The position numbers and the translations under genes were made by a program. A stretch of DNA of 7,884 bases. Source: Alphaproteobacteria bacterium. GTDB taxonomy: Bacteria > Pseudomonadota > Alphaproteobacteria > Rickettsiales > JAFLCR01. Shown piece after piece: positions 1 to 5,998 of the stretch. The DNA is taken from the NCBI GenBank assembly GCA_017302755.1, contig JAFLCR010000108.1, forward strand, positions 1 through 7,884, read 5' to 3'. Below the pieces are notes generated by a model. The model ran no database searches and was not told where the DNA came from. It saw nothing but the letters and a program-made list of their open reading frames with translations. Within the stretch, counting starts at the first letter, position 1. Every line of letters starts with the position of its first letter.

Positions 1-3000
1 GAACGGCGACGGCACGGCGGATCTCTCCACCGTCCTGCTCGGCATTGGTTCCGTGGCCGCGGCCGATTTTATTGGCCCCAGCGTTTCCCTGGCGCTGACG
101 GCGGGCGTGGACAACCTGGTCGGTGGTGCAGGTGGCGACACAGTCAGCGGCGCGGCGGGCGATCTGGCCATGACCGATACCGTTACCGGCGCCGGCGGCA
201 CCGACGCGCTGCAGATCACCTCCGGCACGCTGACGGCTACCACCGGCGCGGGCGTGATGACGAATGTGACGGGCATCGAAACCTTCCAGCTCAATTCGGA
301 TAATGCCCACAGCCTGACGCTGACAGACGCCTATTACGGCGGCTTGGCGGGCAACACGGTCGCCGTATCCACCACGGCGACGACGCAGGGCATTCTGATC
401 GATGCCAGCGCGGTCCTGGCGGGCCACAATGTTTCTGTCTCCGGCGGCGGCGCGGCGGACAGAGTAACCCTCGGCGGCGGCGCGGACACCGTGATCGGCA
501 ACGGGGGGGCGGATCGCGTATACTTAAGCGCTGCCGGTGCGCTGACGGCGGCAGACAGTATCGACGGCGGCAACAATGCCGGTGTTTATGATCTTTTTTA
601 CATCACCGGCGGGGCGCATACGATCGACCTGACGGCGCTGCCAAGCGTCCGGGGCATGGACGGCGCGAATATCGGCGTCAACACCGCCAATACATTCGTC
701 GTGAACGATGCCTATTTCGCAGCCCAGGCGCTCGCTTTCGACCGCTTCACTGTCTACAACTACTCCTCCAGCGCGGGTACGGTCATCGATGCGTCGGGCG
801 TGACGAACGGCACCTATGGCACGTCCTACATTCTCGGCACAGGCGGCAATGACAGCGTCAACGGCGGCGCGGGCGCGGATTACGTGCAGCTCAACCAGGC
901 GGGCTTGAACAACAGCGACACCTTCCACGGCGGCGCCGGCCAGGACGCGCTCATCATCGATTCCGGCGCGGCAACCATTGCCACCGCGACCCTCACCAAC
1001 CTCTGGGGCTTCGAAACCTTCCAGTTCCAGGTCGATGCCGCCCACAGCATCACCATCGACGACGGCTATTTCGGCCGCACCGGCTTCAACGGCAGCACGG
1101 TGACCGTATCGCCGACCGTGGCGATCGCTTCCAACCTCACCATCAACGCCGGCGGCCTGCTGGCGGGCCATAACGCCAGCCTCACCGGCAGCAGCGGGTC
1201 GGATACCATTACCAGCGGTGCTGGCGACGACACCGTGAACGGCGGAAATGGCGCAAATACTTATTTCTTCGGTAGCGGCAACGACAGCGCCGTGGGCGGA
1301 ACAGGGTCAGACCGTTTCCGGTTCTCGGATGCAAATTTGACGGTGGCGGACACTCTAACGGGCGGCGGCGGAGGGGGCTTCGACGGTGTTTGGATCACCT
1401 CCACCGGCGCATTGAACCTGACGCCGGCCACCTACACAAACTGGACAGGCATCGAATACATCAGCCTCCAGAGTAATTTTGCCCACCAGGTGACATTGAC
1501 CGACGCGTTTTATGCCAGTGACGGGGTGACATATTTCGAAGTCTGGGCGTATGGCCTTGCCGCCGGCATCACCGTGGACGGGAATTCGCTCGCGGCGGCC
1601 AATATGCTTGGCGTTTACATGAGCAGCGGCAATGATAGCGTTCGCGGCGGCGCGGGCGCGGATGAATTCGCATTCGCGAATGCGGCTGGCGAACTGACAG
1701 CCAGCGATACCATTGCCGGCGGCGGCGGCCTGGATACGCTCACCATGGAAAATGCCGGCGGCGCGCTGAACGTGAACACGGCGGTCTACACGAACCTGAC
1801 TGGGGTCGAGAGATTCCAGCTAAATAATAACTCGGCCCATACCCTTACAATTGGGGATGCCTATTACAGCACGGCTGGATTTAGCGGCACTACGGTTACG
1901 GTTACCACTACTGCTACCACCCAGGGCATCACTGTTGACGGCAATACGGTGCTGGCTGGACATACGCTTTCCGTCACCGGCGGTGGCGGCGCGGATACGC
2001 TGCGCGGCGGCGCGGCGGCGGACACGCTGAATGGCGGCAACGGCGCGGATCTGATCACCGGCGGCGGCGGTGCGGACAGCATCGGCAGCGGCGCGGGCGC
2101 GGATACGATGGTGTATACCGCCGCCTCGGAGTCCACCGGCGCGGCGCAAGACAGCATCGCGGGCTTCGTTTCCGGCTCCGACAAGCTCGACCTCGGCGCG
2201 ATTGGCGTCATGAACTATATTGGCAATGCGGCATTCAGCGGCGTGAACGGCCAGGTGCGCTGGTATACCGCCGGTGCCGACGTGATCGTCGAGCAGGACA
2301 CCAACGGCGACAGCGCGGCTGATCTTTCCATACGGATCCTAGGTATCGGCTCCCTCGCGGCGGGGGATTTCATTGCTTCAACATCTTTCGCGTTGACGGC
2401 TGGCGTGGATAATTTCCTCGGTGGCGCGGGCGCGGATACGTTCAGCGGCTCGGCAGCCAACCTGGCGGCCACGGATACGCTGACCGGTTCGGGCGGTGTC
2501 GATTACCTCACGCTCACCGCCGGCACCCTGACCGCGACCACCGGCGCGGGCGTGTTAAGCAACGTGACCGGCATCGAATATTTCCAGCTCAACAGCAATG
2601 CGGCACACAATCTGACCCTGACAGATGCTTACTACGCCAGCATCACCGGTTCGGGTGTTGCCGTGACCAGTACCTCGACCGTGGGCATCACCGTGGACGC
2701 GACGGCCTTCACGGCGGGCCATCATTTCTACGGCAACGGCGGCTCCGGCGCGGATACGCTGCTGGGCGGCGCGGGCAACGACACGGTTGTGGCTGGAAAT
2801 GGGTCGAACAACTCCCTTACCGGCGGCGACGGAAACGACAGCATGTATGGCGGGGAAGGAAGTGACACTGTCCGCGGCGGCAATGGCAATGATACCATCA
2901 CCGGGTCAACGGGTTACTGGAGCAGCGACTTCTACGGCGACGCGGGCGACGACAGCATCGGGGGCATCACGGGAAGCCTGGTGGATGGCGGGGCGGATAA

Positions 3001-3811
3001 CGACACGCTGACCGTCTATGACAGCAACACCATCCTCGGCGGTGCCGGAAATGACTCGATCGTGGGGGCGAACGGGTCCGTTTCCATTGATGGTGGCGCA
3101 GATAACGACACGATCAGCATCAATAACGGCCAGCTGACGGCGGGCGACACCATTGCTGGCGGCGCGGGCACGGATACGATCCGCTTCAACTGGGGCGGAC
3201 ATACTTTCGACACGACGACCATGTCGCTGTCTGGCGTGGAGAATTTCACCGCCAATGGCGGCGGCGGCCTGAGTTTCGTCTTTAACGACGCGTACTTTGC
3301 CACGTTGGCAAGCGCTACGGTCACCATCACGGGCTCGGATTTCTCCTTCACCGTAAACGCCTCGGCGCTTGGCGCGGCCAACAGCGTGAATGTCACGGGA
3401 TCGTATTCCAACCCAGGAAGCGATAATTATTCCGGCGGCGCGGGCGCGGACAGCCTGACCGGCGCCTTGAATGCTGACACGCTTTCTGGCGGCGGCGGTG
3501 CGGATCGGTTCATCTACACCTTCAACGGCGGCTCGCACGAATCCGGCATCGGCGCCGGCAACCGCGATATCATCTCCGATTTCAGCCAGGCCCAGACAGA
3601 CAGGCTTGATCTTTCCGCCTATGCGGGCGCGGCCACCTTCCGCGCGGGCGGCAACGGCACGGCGGATTTCACCGCCGGGTTCCAGGTAGCCTACCAGCAA
3701 TCGGGCGGCAACACGATCGTCATGGTGGACACGGATGGCAACAATGCCACGGATTTCGAGATCGAGCTGACTGGCCTGTTCACGCTAGCCGGTGGTGATT
3801 TCGTTCTTTAG
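1..3811 (+). CDS. RTX calcium-binding repeat protein, probable type I secretion substrate (5' partial)
   Basis: The reading frame is open from base 2 to a TAG at 3809-3811 and encodes 1269 residues, so the true start lies upstream; a GTG at 53 falls inside a conserved domain and is not a credible start. The protein is rich in Gly, Ala, Thr, Asp and Asn and carries many G-G-x-G-x-D nonapeptides, which in RTX proteins bind calcium and fold as parallel beta-rolls after export. Between these tracts lie seven copies of a 25-residue motif ending in D-A-Y-Y. Serralysin-type C-terminal domains occur at the window start (partial), in the middle (2129-2374) and at the end (3539-3808). The last residues, D-F-V-L, fit the acidic-plus-hydrophobic ending of type I secretion signals. 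There is no cysteine and only one lysine. No catalytic domain is visible, so it could be an adhesin, a surface-layer-like protein or the repeat half of an enzyme. No ABC transporter or membrane-fusion gene is in the window. RTX assignment is firm; function is unknown. Confidence 0.93.
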   Translation, partial: NGDGTADLSTVLLGIGSVAAADFIGPSVSLALTAGVDNLVGGAGGDTVSGAAGDLAMTDTVTGAGGTDALQITSGTLTATTGAGVMTNVTGIETFQLNSDNAHSLTLTDAYYGGLAGNTVAVSTTATTQGILIDASAVLAGHNVSVSGGGAADRVTLGGGADTVIGNGGADRVYLSAAGALTAADSIDGGNNAGVYDLFYITGGAHTIDLTALPSVRGMDGANIGVNTANTFVVNDAYFAAQALAFDRFTVYNYSSSAGTVIDASGVTNGTYGTSYILGTGGNDSVNGGAGADYVQLNQAGLNNSDTFHGGAGQDALIIDSGAATIATATLTNLWGFETFQFQVDAAHSITIDDGYFGRTGFNGSTVTVSPTVAIASNLTINAGGLLAGHNASLTGSSGSDTITSGAGDDTVNGGNGANTYFFGSGNDSAVGGTGSDRFRFSDANLTVADTLTGGGGGGFDGVWITSTGALNLTPATYTNWTGIEYISLQSNFAHQVTLTDAFYASDGVTYFEVWAYGLAAGITVDGNSLAAANMLGVYMSSGNDSVRGGAGADEFAFANAAGELTASDTIAGGGGLDTLTMENAGGALNVNTAVYTNLTGVERFQLNNNSAHTLTIGDAYYSTAGFSGTTVTVTTTATTQGITVDGNTVLAGHTLSVTGGGGADTLRGGAAADTLNGGNGADLITGGGGADSIGSGAGADTMVYTAASESTGAAQDSIAGFVSGSDKLDLGAIGVMNYIGNAAFSGVNGQVRWYTAGADVIVEQDTNGDSAADLSIRILGIGSLAAGDFIASTSFALTAGVDNFLGGAGADTFSGSAANLAATDTLTGSGGVDYLTLTAGTLTATTGAGVLSNVTGIEYFQLNSNAAHNLTLTDAYYASITGSGVAVTSTSTVGITVDATAFTAGHHFYGNGGSGADTLLGGAGNDTVVAGNGSNNSLTGGDGNDSMYGGEGSDTVRGGNGNDTITGSTGYWSSDFYGDAGDDSIGGITGSLVDGGADNDTLTVYDSNTILGGAGNDSIVGANGSVSIDGGADNDTISINNGQLTAGDTIAGGAGTDTIRFNWGGHTFDTTTMSLSGVENFTANGGGGLSFVFNDAYFATLASATVTITGSDFSFTVNASALGAANSVNVTGSYSNPGSDNYSGGAGADSLTGALNADTLSGGGGADRFIYTFNGGSHESGIGAGNRDIISDFSQAQTDRLDLSAYAGAATFRAGGNGTADFTAGFQVAYQQSGGNTIVMVDTDGNNATDFEIELTGLFTLAGGDFVL
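2..73 (+). other. End of a serralysin-type C-terminal domain (copy 1, partial)
   Basis: The first 24 codons read N-G-D-G-x-A-D-L-S, then L-L-G-I-G-S and A-D-F-I. They match, without a gap, the corresponding 24 codons of the internal copy at 2303-2374. This shows that the protein already contained a complete domain of this type before the window begins, so the visible part is at least the third segment of a modular protein. The assignment follows the peptidase M10 serralysin C-terminal family pattern (D-x-N-G-D-x-x-A-D followed by a final D-F-hydrophobic). Confidence 0.7.
95..337 (+). repeat. Long direct repeat, copy A (start of repeat block 2)
   Basis: These 81 codons begin L-T-A-G-V-D-N and end D-A-Y-Y. 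They align without gaps to 2393-2635, exactly 2298 bases (766 codons) downstream. By hand count 60 of 81 residues are identical. The DNA differs at many third codon positions, for example AAT against AAC and ACG against ACC in the shared N-V-T-G, so the duplication is not recent. Both copies directly follow a serralysin-type C-terminal domain. Confidence 0.85.
1187..1312 (+). repeat. RTX nonapeptide tract
   Basis: About 42 residues carry imperfect G-G-x-G-x-D units: G-S-D-T-I, G-A-G-D-D-T-V, G-G-N-G-A-N, G-S-G-N-D-S and G-G-T-G-S-D. They link motif copies 3 and 4. Several units lack the second Gly or the Asp, so calcium occupancy is likely partial. Confidence 0.8.
1979..2110 (+). repeat. RTX nonapeptide tract before the internal C-terminal-type domain
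   Basis: About 44 residues contain five regular units: G-G-G-A-D-T-L, G-G-A-A-A-D-T-L, G-G-N-G-A-D, G-G-G-G-A-D-S-I and G-A-G-A-D-T-M. This is the most regular beta-roll in block 2. It leads directly into the serralysin-type domain at 2129-2374, the order seen at the C-terminus of RTX proteases. Confidence 0.85.
2129..2374 (+). other. Internal serralysin-type C-terminal domain (copy 2)
   Basis: These 82 residues start E-S-T-G-A-A-Q-D-S-I and contain S-G-S-D-K-L-D-L at the position where M10 serralysin C-terminal domains have their G-x-D-K-I-D-L motif. They continue with G-Q-V-R-W, then D-T-N-G-D-S-A-A-D, and finish L-A-A-G-D-F-I. In known RTX proteases this domain sits at the very end of the chain. 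Here the reading frame continues for another 478 residues. The only lysine of the visible protein lies here. Confidence 0.75.
2393..2635 (+). repeat. Long direct repeat, copy B (start of repeat block 3)
   Basis: This is the second copy of the 81-codon segment at 95-337, again placed directly after a serralysin-type domain. The junction before it is one codon shorter than in copy A. Together the two copies indicate that a unit made of repeats plus a C-terminal-type domain was duplicated as a block. The blocks then diverged in length: block 2 holds five D-A-Y-Y motifs and block 3 holds two. Confidence 0.85.
2738..2908 (+). repeat. RTX nonapeptide tract, longest canonical run
   Basis: About 57 residues hold six units in near-perfect nine-residue register: G-G-S-G-A-D-T-L, G-G-A-G-N-D-T-V, A-G-N-G-S-N-N-S, G-G-D-G-N-D-S-M, G-G-E-G-S-D-T-V and G-G-N-G-N-D-T-I. 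The third unit lacks the Asp. This is the clearest calcium-binding beta-roll in the protein. Confidence 0.9.
2930..3127 (+). repeat. Degenerate RTX region with a 35-codon repeat
   Basis: Half-units alternate with short non-RTX strands. The segment D-G-G-A-D-N-D-T occurs twice, at 2984-3007 and 3089-3112, 105 bases (35 codons) apart, with a G-G-A-G-N-D-S-I unit between them. The region has no D-A-Y-Y motif; copy 7 follows it. It may be a remnant of a further decayed repeat. Confidence 0.65.
3434..3505 (+). repeat. Final RTX nonapeptide tract
   Basis: Three units (G-G-A-G-A-D-S-L, G-A-L-N-A-D-T-L and G-G-G-G-A-D) are followed by R-F-I-Y-T-F, the usual transition from beta-roll to the serralysin-type C-terminal domain. 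The middle unit is degenerate. Confidence 0.85.
3539..3808 (+). other. Terminal serralysin-type domain with probable type I secretion signal (copy 3)
   Basis: The last 90 residues contain R-D-I-I-S-D-F, D-R-L-D-L-S, F-Q-V-A-Y, V-D-T-D-G-N-N-A-T-D-F-E-I-E-L and the end G-G-D-F-V-L. In type I secreted proteases the export signal is uncleaved and C-terminal, often ending with an acidic residue followed by hydrophobic residues, as here. The matching internal copies end A-D-F-I and G-D-F-I but are followed by more protein. The family match is good; actual secretion is inferred. Confidence 0.78.
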
Positions 3812-3817
3812 GCAAAA

Positions 3818-5110
3818 TCAGGCGAACACGCGCTTAAAAATCGTATCCACATGCTTGGTGTGATAGCCAAGGTCGAAAAGCGGCTCGAGTTCTTTCGTGG
3901 GCAGCGCTTTTATCACGTCGGCATCTGCCTTCAGCTCCGTCAGGAAGTCCGCGCCCTTTTCCCACACCTTCATGGCGTTGCGCTGCACGAAGGCATAGGC
4001 GTCCTCGCGGCTGACGCCTTTCTGGGTCAGCGCCAGCAGCACGCGCTGCGAGAACACGAGCCCGCCCAGCTTGTTCATGTTCTTCAACATGTTTTCCGGA
4101 TACACGACGAGCTTGTCCATCATGGTCGTCAGGCGGGTGAGGGCGAAATCGAGCGTTACCGTGGCGTCGGGGCCGATCATGCGCTCGACGGACGAATGCG
4201 AGATATCCCGCTCATGCCACAGCGCGACGTTCTCAAGCGCGGGGGTGACGTAGGCGCGCACCATGCGGGCGAGCCCGGTGAGGTTCTCGGAAAGCACCGG
4301 ATTGCGCTTATGCGGCATGGCAGAGCTGCCTTTCTGGCCGGGTGAGAAATATTCTTCCGCTTCCAGCACCTCGGTACGCTGGAGATGGCGGATTTCCGTA
4401 GCCACGCGCTCGACCGAACTGGCGATGACGCCGAGCGTCGCAAAGAACTGCGCATGCCGGTCACGCGGGATGACCTGGGTAGAAACCGGCTCCACCGTCA
4501 GCCCCATCTTCTCCGCCACGTATTCCTCGATGGCGGGGTCGATATTAGCGAAGGTGCCTACCGCGCCGGAAATGGCACAGGTGGCGATGTCTTTCTTCGC
4601 GGCGAGCAGGCGCTCGCGGTTTCGCTTGAACTCGGCGTAAAACCCGGCGAGCTTGAGCCCGAAGGTCACCGGCTCGGCGTGAATGCCGTGGCTGCGGCCG
4701 ACGGTTACCATGTCCTTGGTTTCATAGGCGCGGCGCTTCAGCACCTCGAGCAGCGCGTCGATGTCCTTCAGCAGCAGGTCGGCGGCGCGGGAAAGCTGGA
4801 CGGCGAGGCAGGTATCGAGCACATCGGAGCTGGTCATGCCCTGATGCAGGAAGCGCGCTTCCGGCCCCACGTATTCGGCGACGTTGGTGAGGAATGCGAT
4901 GACGTCGTGCTTGGTGACCTTCTCGATCTCGTCGATGCGCTCCGGCTCGAAATTCCCCTTTTCCCAGATGATCTTCGCAGCTTCCTTGGGGATGACGCCT
5001 TTTTCCGCCAGCGCGTCGCAGGCATGGGCCTCGATCTCGAACCAGATACGGTAGCGCGTGCGCGCCTCCCAGATGGCGGCCATTTCGGGGCGGGTATAGC
5101 GGGGGATCAT
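3818..5110 (-). CDS. purB: Adenylosuccinate lyase
   Basis: This cytoplasmic homotetrameric enzyme of the fumarase/aspartase superfamily acts twice in purine synthesis. It splits SAICAR to AICAR and adenylosuccinate to AMP, releasing fumarate each time. The 430-residue product is full length for the Bacillus-type enzyme. Visible signatures are T-S-S-D (93-96), G-R-S-H-G-I-H (138-144) and the flexible-loop signature G-S-S-A-M-P-H-K-R-N-P (261-271). His68, His89, His141, Lys268 and Glu275 fall at the numbers known for catalytic or binding residues of the B. subtilis enzyme; Ser262/Ser263 would supply the catalytic serine. The ATG at 5110 is preceded by AGAGGA at 7 bases spacing. It follows the pseudouridine synthase gene by 42 bases on the same strand, suggesting co-transcription, and meets the RTX gene tail to tail with a 6-base gap. 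No key residue is missing. Confidence 0.97.
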   Translation of the reverse strand: MIPRYTRPEMAAIWEARTRYRIWFEIEAHACDALAEKGVIPKEAAKIIWEKGNFEPERIDEIEKVTKHDVIAFLTNVAEYVGPEARFLHQGMTSSDVLDTCLAVQLSRAADLLLKDIDALLEVLKRRAYETKDMVTVGRSHGIHAEPVTFGLKLAGFYAEFKRNRERLLAAKKDIATCAISGAVGTFANIDPAIEEYVAEKMGLTVEPVSTQVIPRDRHAQFFATLGVIASSVERVATEIRHLQRTEVLEAEEYFSPGQKGSSAMPHKRNPVLSENLTGLARMVRAYVTPALENVALWHERDISHSSVERMIGPDATVTLDFALTRLTTMMDKLVVYPENMLKNMNKLGGLVFSQRVLLALTQKGVSREDAYAFVQRNAMKVWEKGADFLTELKADADVIKALPTKELEPLFDLGYHTKHVDTIFKRVFA

Positions 5111-5152
5111 ACTGTATTCCTCTTTGCAGAAGTGATACCCATCCCTTGGCCA

Positions 5153-5872
5153 TCAGGCAAAGGGTTTTGACAGTTCCGGATTACATCCGCAGGTTTGAAG
5201 CGCTTTGAACATGTGTTCAGGCGGGGGTGCTTCAGCTGAAACCGGCTCCTTATTCGGATAAAGCGGCAGGCTTACCGCCCTGGCATGCAGGTGCATCGGA
5301 ACCGCCCGCTTCTTATCCTCCTCATTCCCATACACCGGATCTCCCAGCACCGGACAGCCAAGCGAGGCCGCGTGGACGCGGATCTGGTGCGTGCGCCCGG
5401 TCTTGGGAAAAAACGCCACCCAGCTTAAGCCCTCCGCCGTTCCCAGCACCTTATACCCGGTGACGGTGGCCATTCCTTCAGGGTCGTCCGCCGCCGTGGT
5501 CTGCATCCACCAGGAGCGCGGGTCGGTGGTTACTTTCTTGAGCGGCTTGTCGATGACGCCCTCCGCTTCTGCGGGAACTCCGCGCAGCACGGCCCAGTAG
5601 GTTTTTTCTACCCTGCCGTCCTGAAACAGCTTTCCCACCCGCCGCAGCGCCTTGGGGTGCCGCCCGAGCACCAGGCAGCCGCTGGTGTCGCGGTCGAGCC
5701 GATGGGCGAGGGAAGGGGGCTTGGGGAAGCCGAAACGCAGGGCGTCGAAATAGCGCTCCAGATTGTCGCCGCCCTTCGGCCCGGCATGCACCGGCAGCCC
5801 GGCGGGCTTGTCGATAATGAGAATCAGCCCGTCACGATAGAGCAGGCGGGAGAGCAGAAAATCGGGTTCCAT
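5153..5872 (-). CDS. RluA-family RNA pseudouridine synthase
   Basis: It isomerises specific uridines to pseudouridine in rRNA or tRNA. The 239-residue protein has the family signature H-R-L-D-R-D-T-S-G at residues 57-65, in which Asp60 is the expected catalytic aspartate. It also has the early I-D-K-P-A-G-L-P-V segment (20-28), the K-T-G-R-T-H-Q-I-R-V-H motif (157-167) and the late H-L-H-A-R-A motif (194-199). There is no N-terminal S4 RNA-binding domain, so the architecture is like the short RluA/TruC group rather than RluC or RluD. The target site cannot be told from sequence, so no symbol is given. The ATG at 5872 is the only ATG, GTG or TTG between the conserved region and the upstream in-frame stop; its ribosome-binding site is poor. 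It is probably the first gene of a transcript with purB. Confidence 0.95.
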   Translation of the reverse strand: MEPDFLLSRLLYRDGLILIIDKPAGLPVHAGPKGGDNLERYFDALRFGFPKPPSLAHRLDRDTSGCLVLGRHPKALRRVGKLFQDGRVEKTYWAVLRGVPAEAEGVIDKPLKKVTTDPRSWWMQTTAADDPEGMATVTGYKVLGTAEGLSWVAFFPKTGRTHQIRVHAASLGCPVLGDPVYGNEEDKKRAVPMHLHARAVSLPLYPNKEPVSAEAPPPEHMFKALQTCGCNPELSKPFA

Positions 5873-5941
5873 GAGGCGGTTCTTACAGAATAACCTGCCA
5901 ATCTGCCAGGATTTTGCGGGTTTCTGACATCAAAACTTCAC

Positions 5942-5957
5942 TTGTGCTCCCGCACGA
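5942..5957. repeat. Short inverted repeat, 4 bp core stem
   Basis: GTGC (5944-5947) and GCAC (5952-5955) flank a TCCC loop. In RNA the stem could extend to six pairs with one G-U pair (5942-5957). It lies 14 bases upstream of a second, stronger hairpin. A short palindrome like this can arise by chance. Confidence 0.35.
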
Positions 5958-5971
5958 ATGCCCTAGAAACC

Positions 5972-5988
5972 CCTTCATCTAATGAAGG
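5972..5988 (+). promoter_or_regulatory. Perfect 7-bp hairpin overlapping the Shine-Dalgarno of the unknown gene
   Basis: CCTTCAT (5972-5978) and ATGAAGG (5982-5988) are perfect reverse complements with a CTA loop. The right arm contains AAGG of the predicted ribosome-binding site AAGGA (5985-5989), nine bases before the ATG at 5999. If formed in the mRNA it would hide the site. It could instead be a DNA operator. The pairing is seen directly; the regulatory role is inferred. Confidence 0.5.
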
Positions 5989-5998
5989 ATTATCGCTC

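Larger units (their letters stand above)
263..3298 (+). repeat. Seven copies of a 25-residue D-A-Y-Y motif
   Basis: Copies lie at 263-337, 644-718, 998-1072, 1439-1513, 1793-1867, 2561-2635 and 3224-3298, each exactly 75 bases. The consensus has N-x-T-G-[IVF]-E at residues 1-6, [FI]-x-L at 8-10, A-H at 15-16, T-[LI] at 19-20 and D-A-[YF]-[YF] at 22-25. Copies 2 and 7 are divergent and keep mainly the N-D-A-Y-F end; copy 3 ends D-D-G-Y-F. Each is preceded by a segment like L-T-x-x-D-T-I-x-G-G-x-G-x-D and is generally followed by a G-I-T-V-D-x, A-G-H-x-x-S-V segment leading into RTX nonapeptides. Spacing between starts is 381, 354, 441, 354, 768 and 663 bases. The motif is not itself a calcium-binding nonapeptide; I do not recognise a named family. 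Confidence 0.85.
5873..5998. other. Divergent intergenic region
   Basis: These 126 bases separate the divergently transcribed pseudouridine synthase gene (-) and the unknown gene (+). Promoters for both must lie here or inside the neighbouring coding sequence. I searched both strands for -35/-10 pairs and found none close enough to consensus to assign. The part nearest the plus-strand gene carries two short inverted repeats (5942-5957 and 5972-5988). Confidence 0.6.

Noticed and set aside
503..509. Run of seven G as a possible phase-variation tract
   Set aside because: The frame is intact through it, it is short, and it encodes the G-G-A-D of an RTX unit; a single occurrence is weak evidence for slippage control.
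524..1171. Long minus-strand open frame (215 residues) opposite the RTX gene
   Set aside because: Gly/Ala/Asp-rich G+C-rich repeat DNA often leaves the opposite strand open. The translation is Ala/Val/Gly/Arg-rich with no recognisable domain, and the plus strand is clearly coding.
1976..2110. GGCGGC-rich tandem DNA as a microsatellite or CRISPR-like array
   Set aside because: The periodicity is explained by RTX nonapeptide codons. Units vary in sequence and there are no unique spacers between identical repeats.
2906..3700. Minus-strand open frame (264 residues) opposite the RTX C-terminal region
   Set aside because: Same shadow effect: its low-complexity composition follows from the plus-strand repeats.
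3818..3840. Possible terminator hairpin at the purB 3' end (GCG-TGTT-CGC followed by TTTT)
   Set aside because: The stem is only three base pairs, too weak for an intrinsic terminator.
5111..5152. Separate promoter for purB in the 42-base gap
   Set aside because: No -35/-10 pair is apparent; the gap holds only the purB ribosome-binding site that I can support.
4385..5170. Plus-strand open frame (261 residues) over purB
   Set aside because: It lies entirely antisense to a full-length purB with intact catalytic residues and shows no family motif of its own.
5942..5998. TTG start at 5942 extending the unknown protein by 19 residues
   Set aside because: It has no ribosome-binding site, crosses both inverted repeats, and the ATG at 5999 has a well-placed AAGGA.
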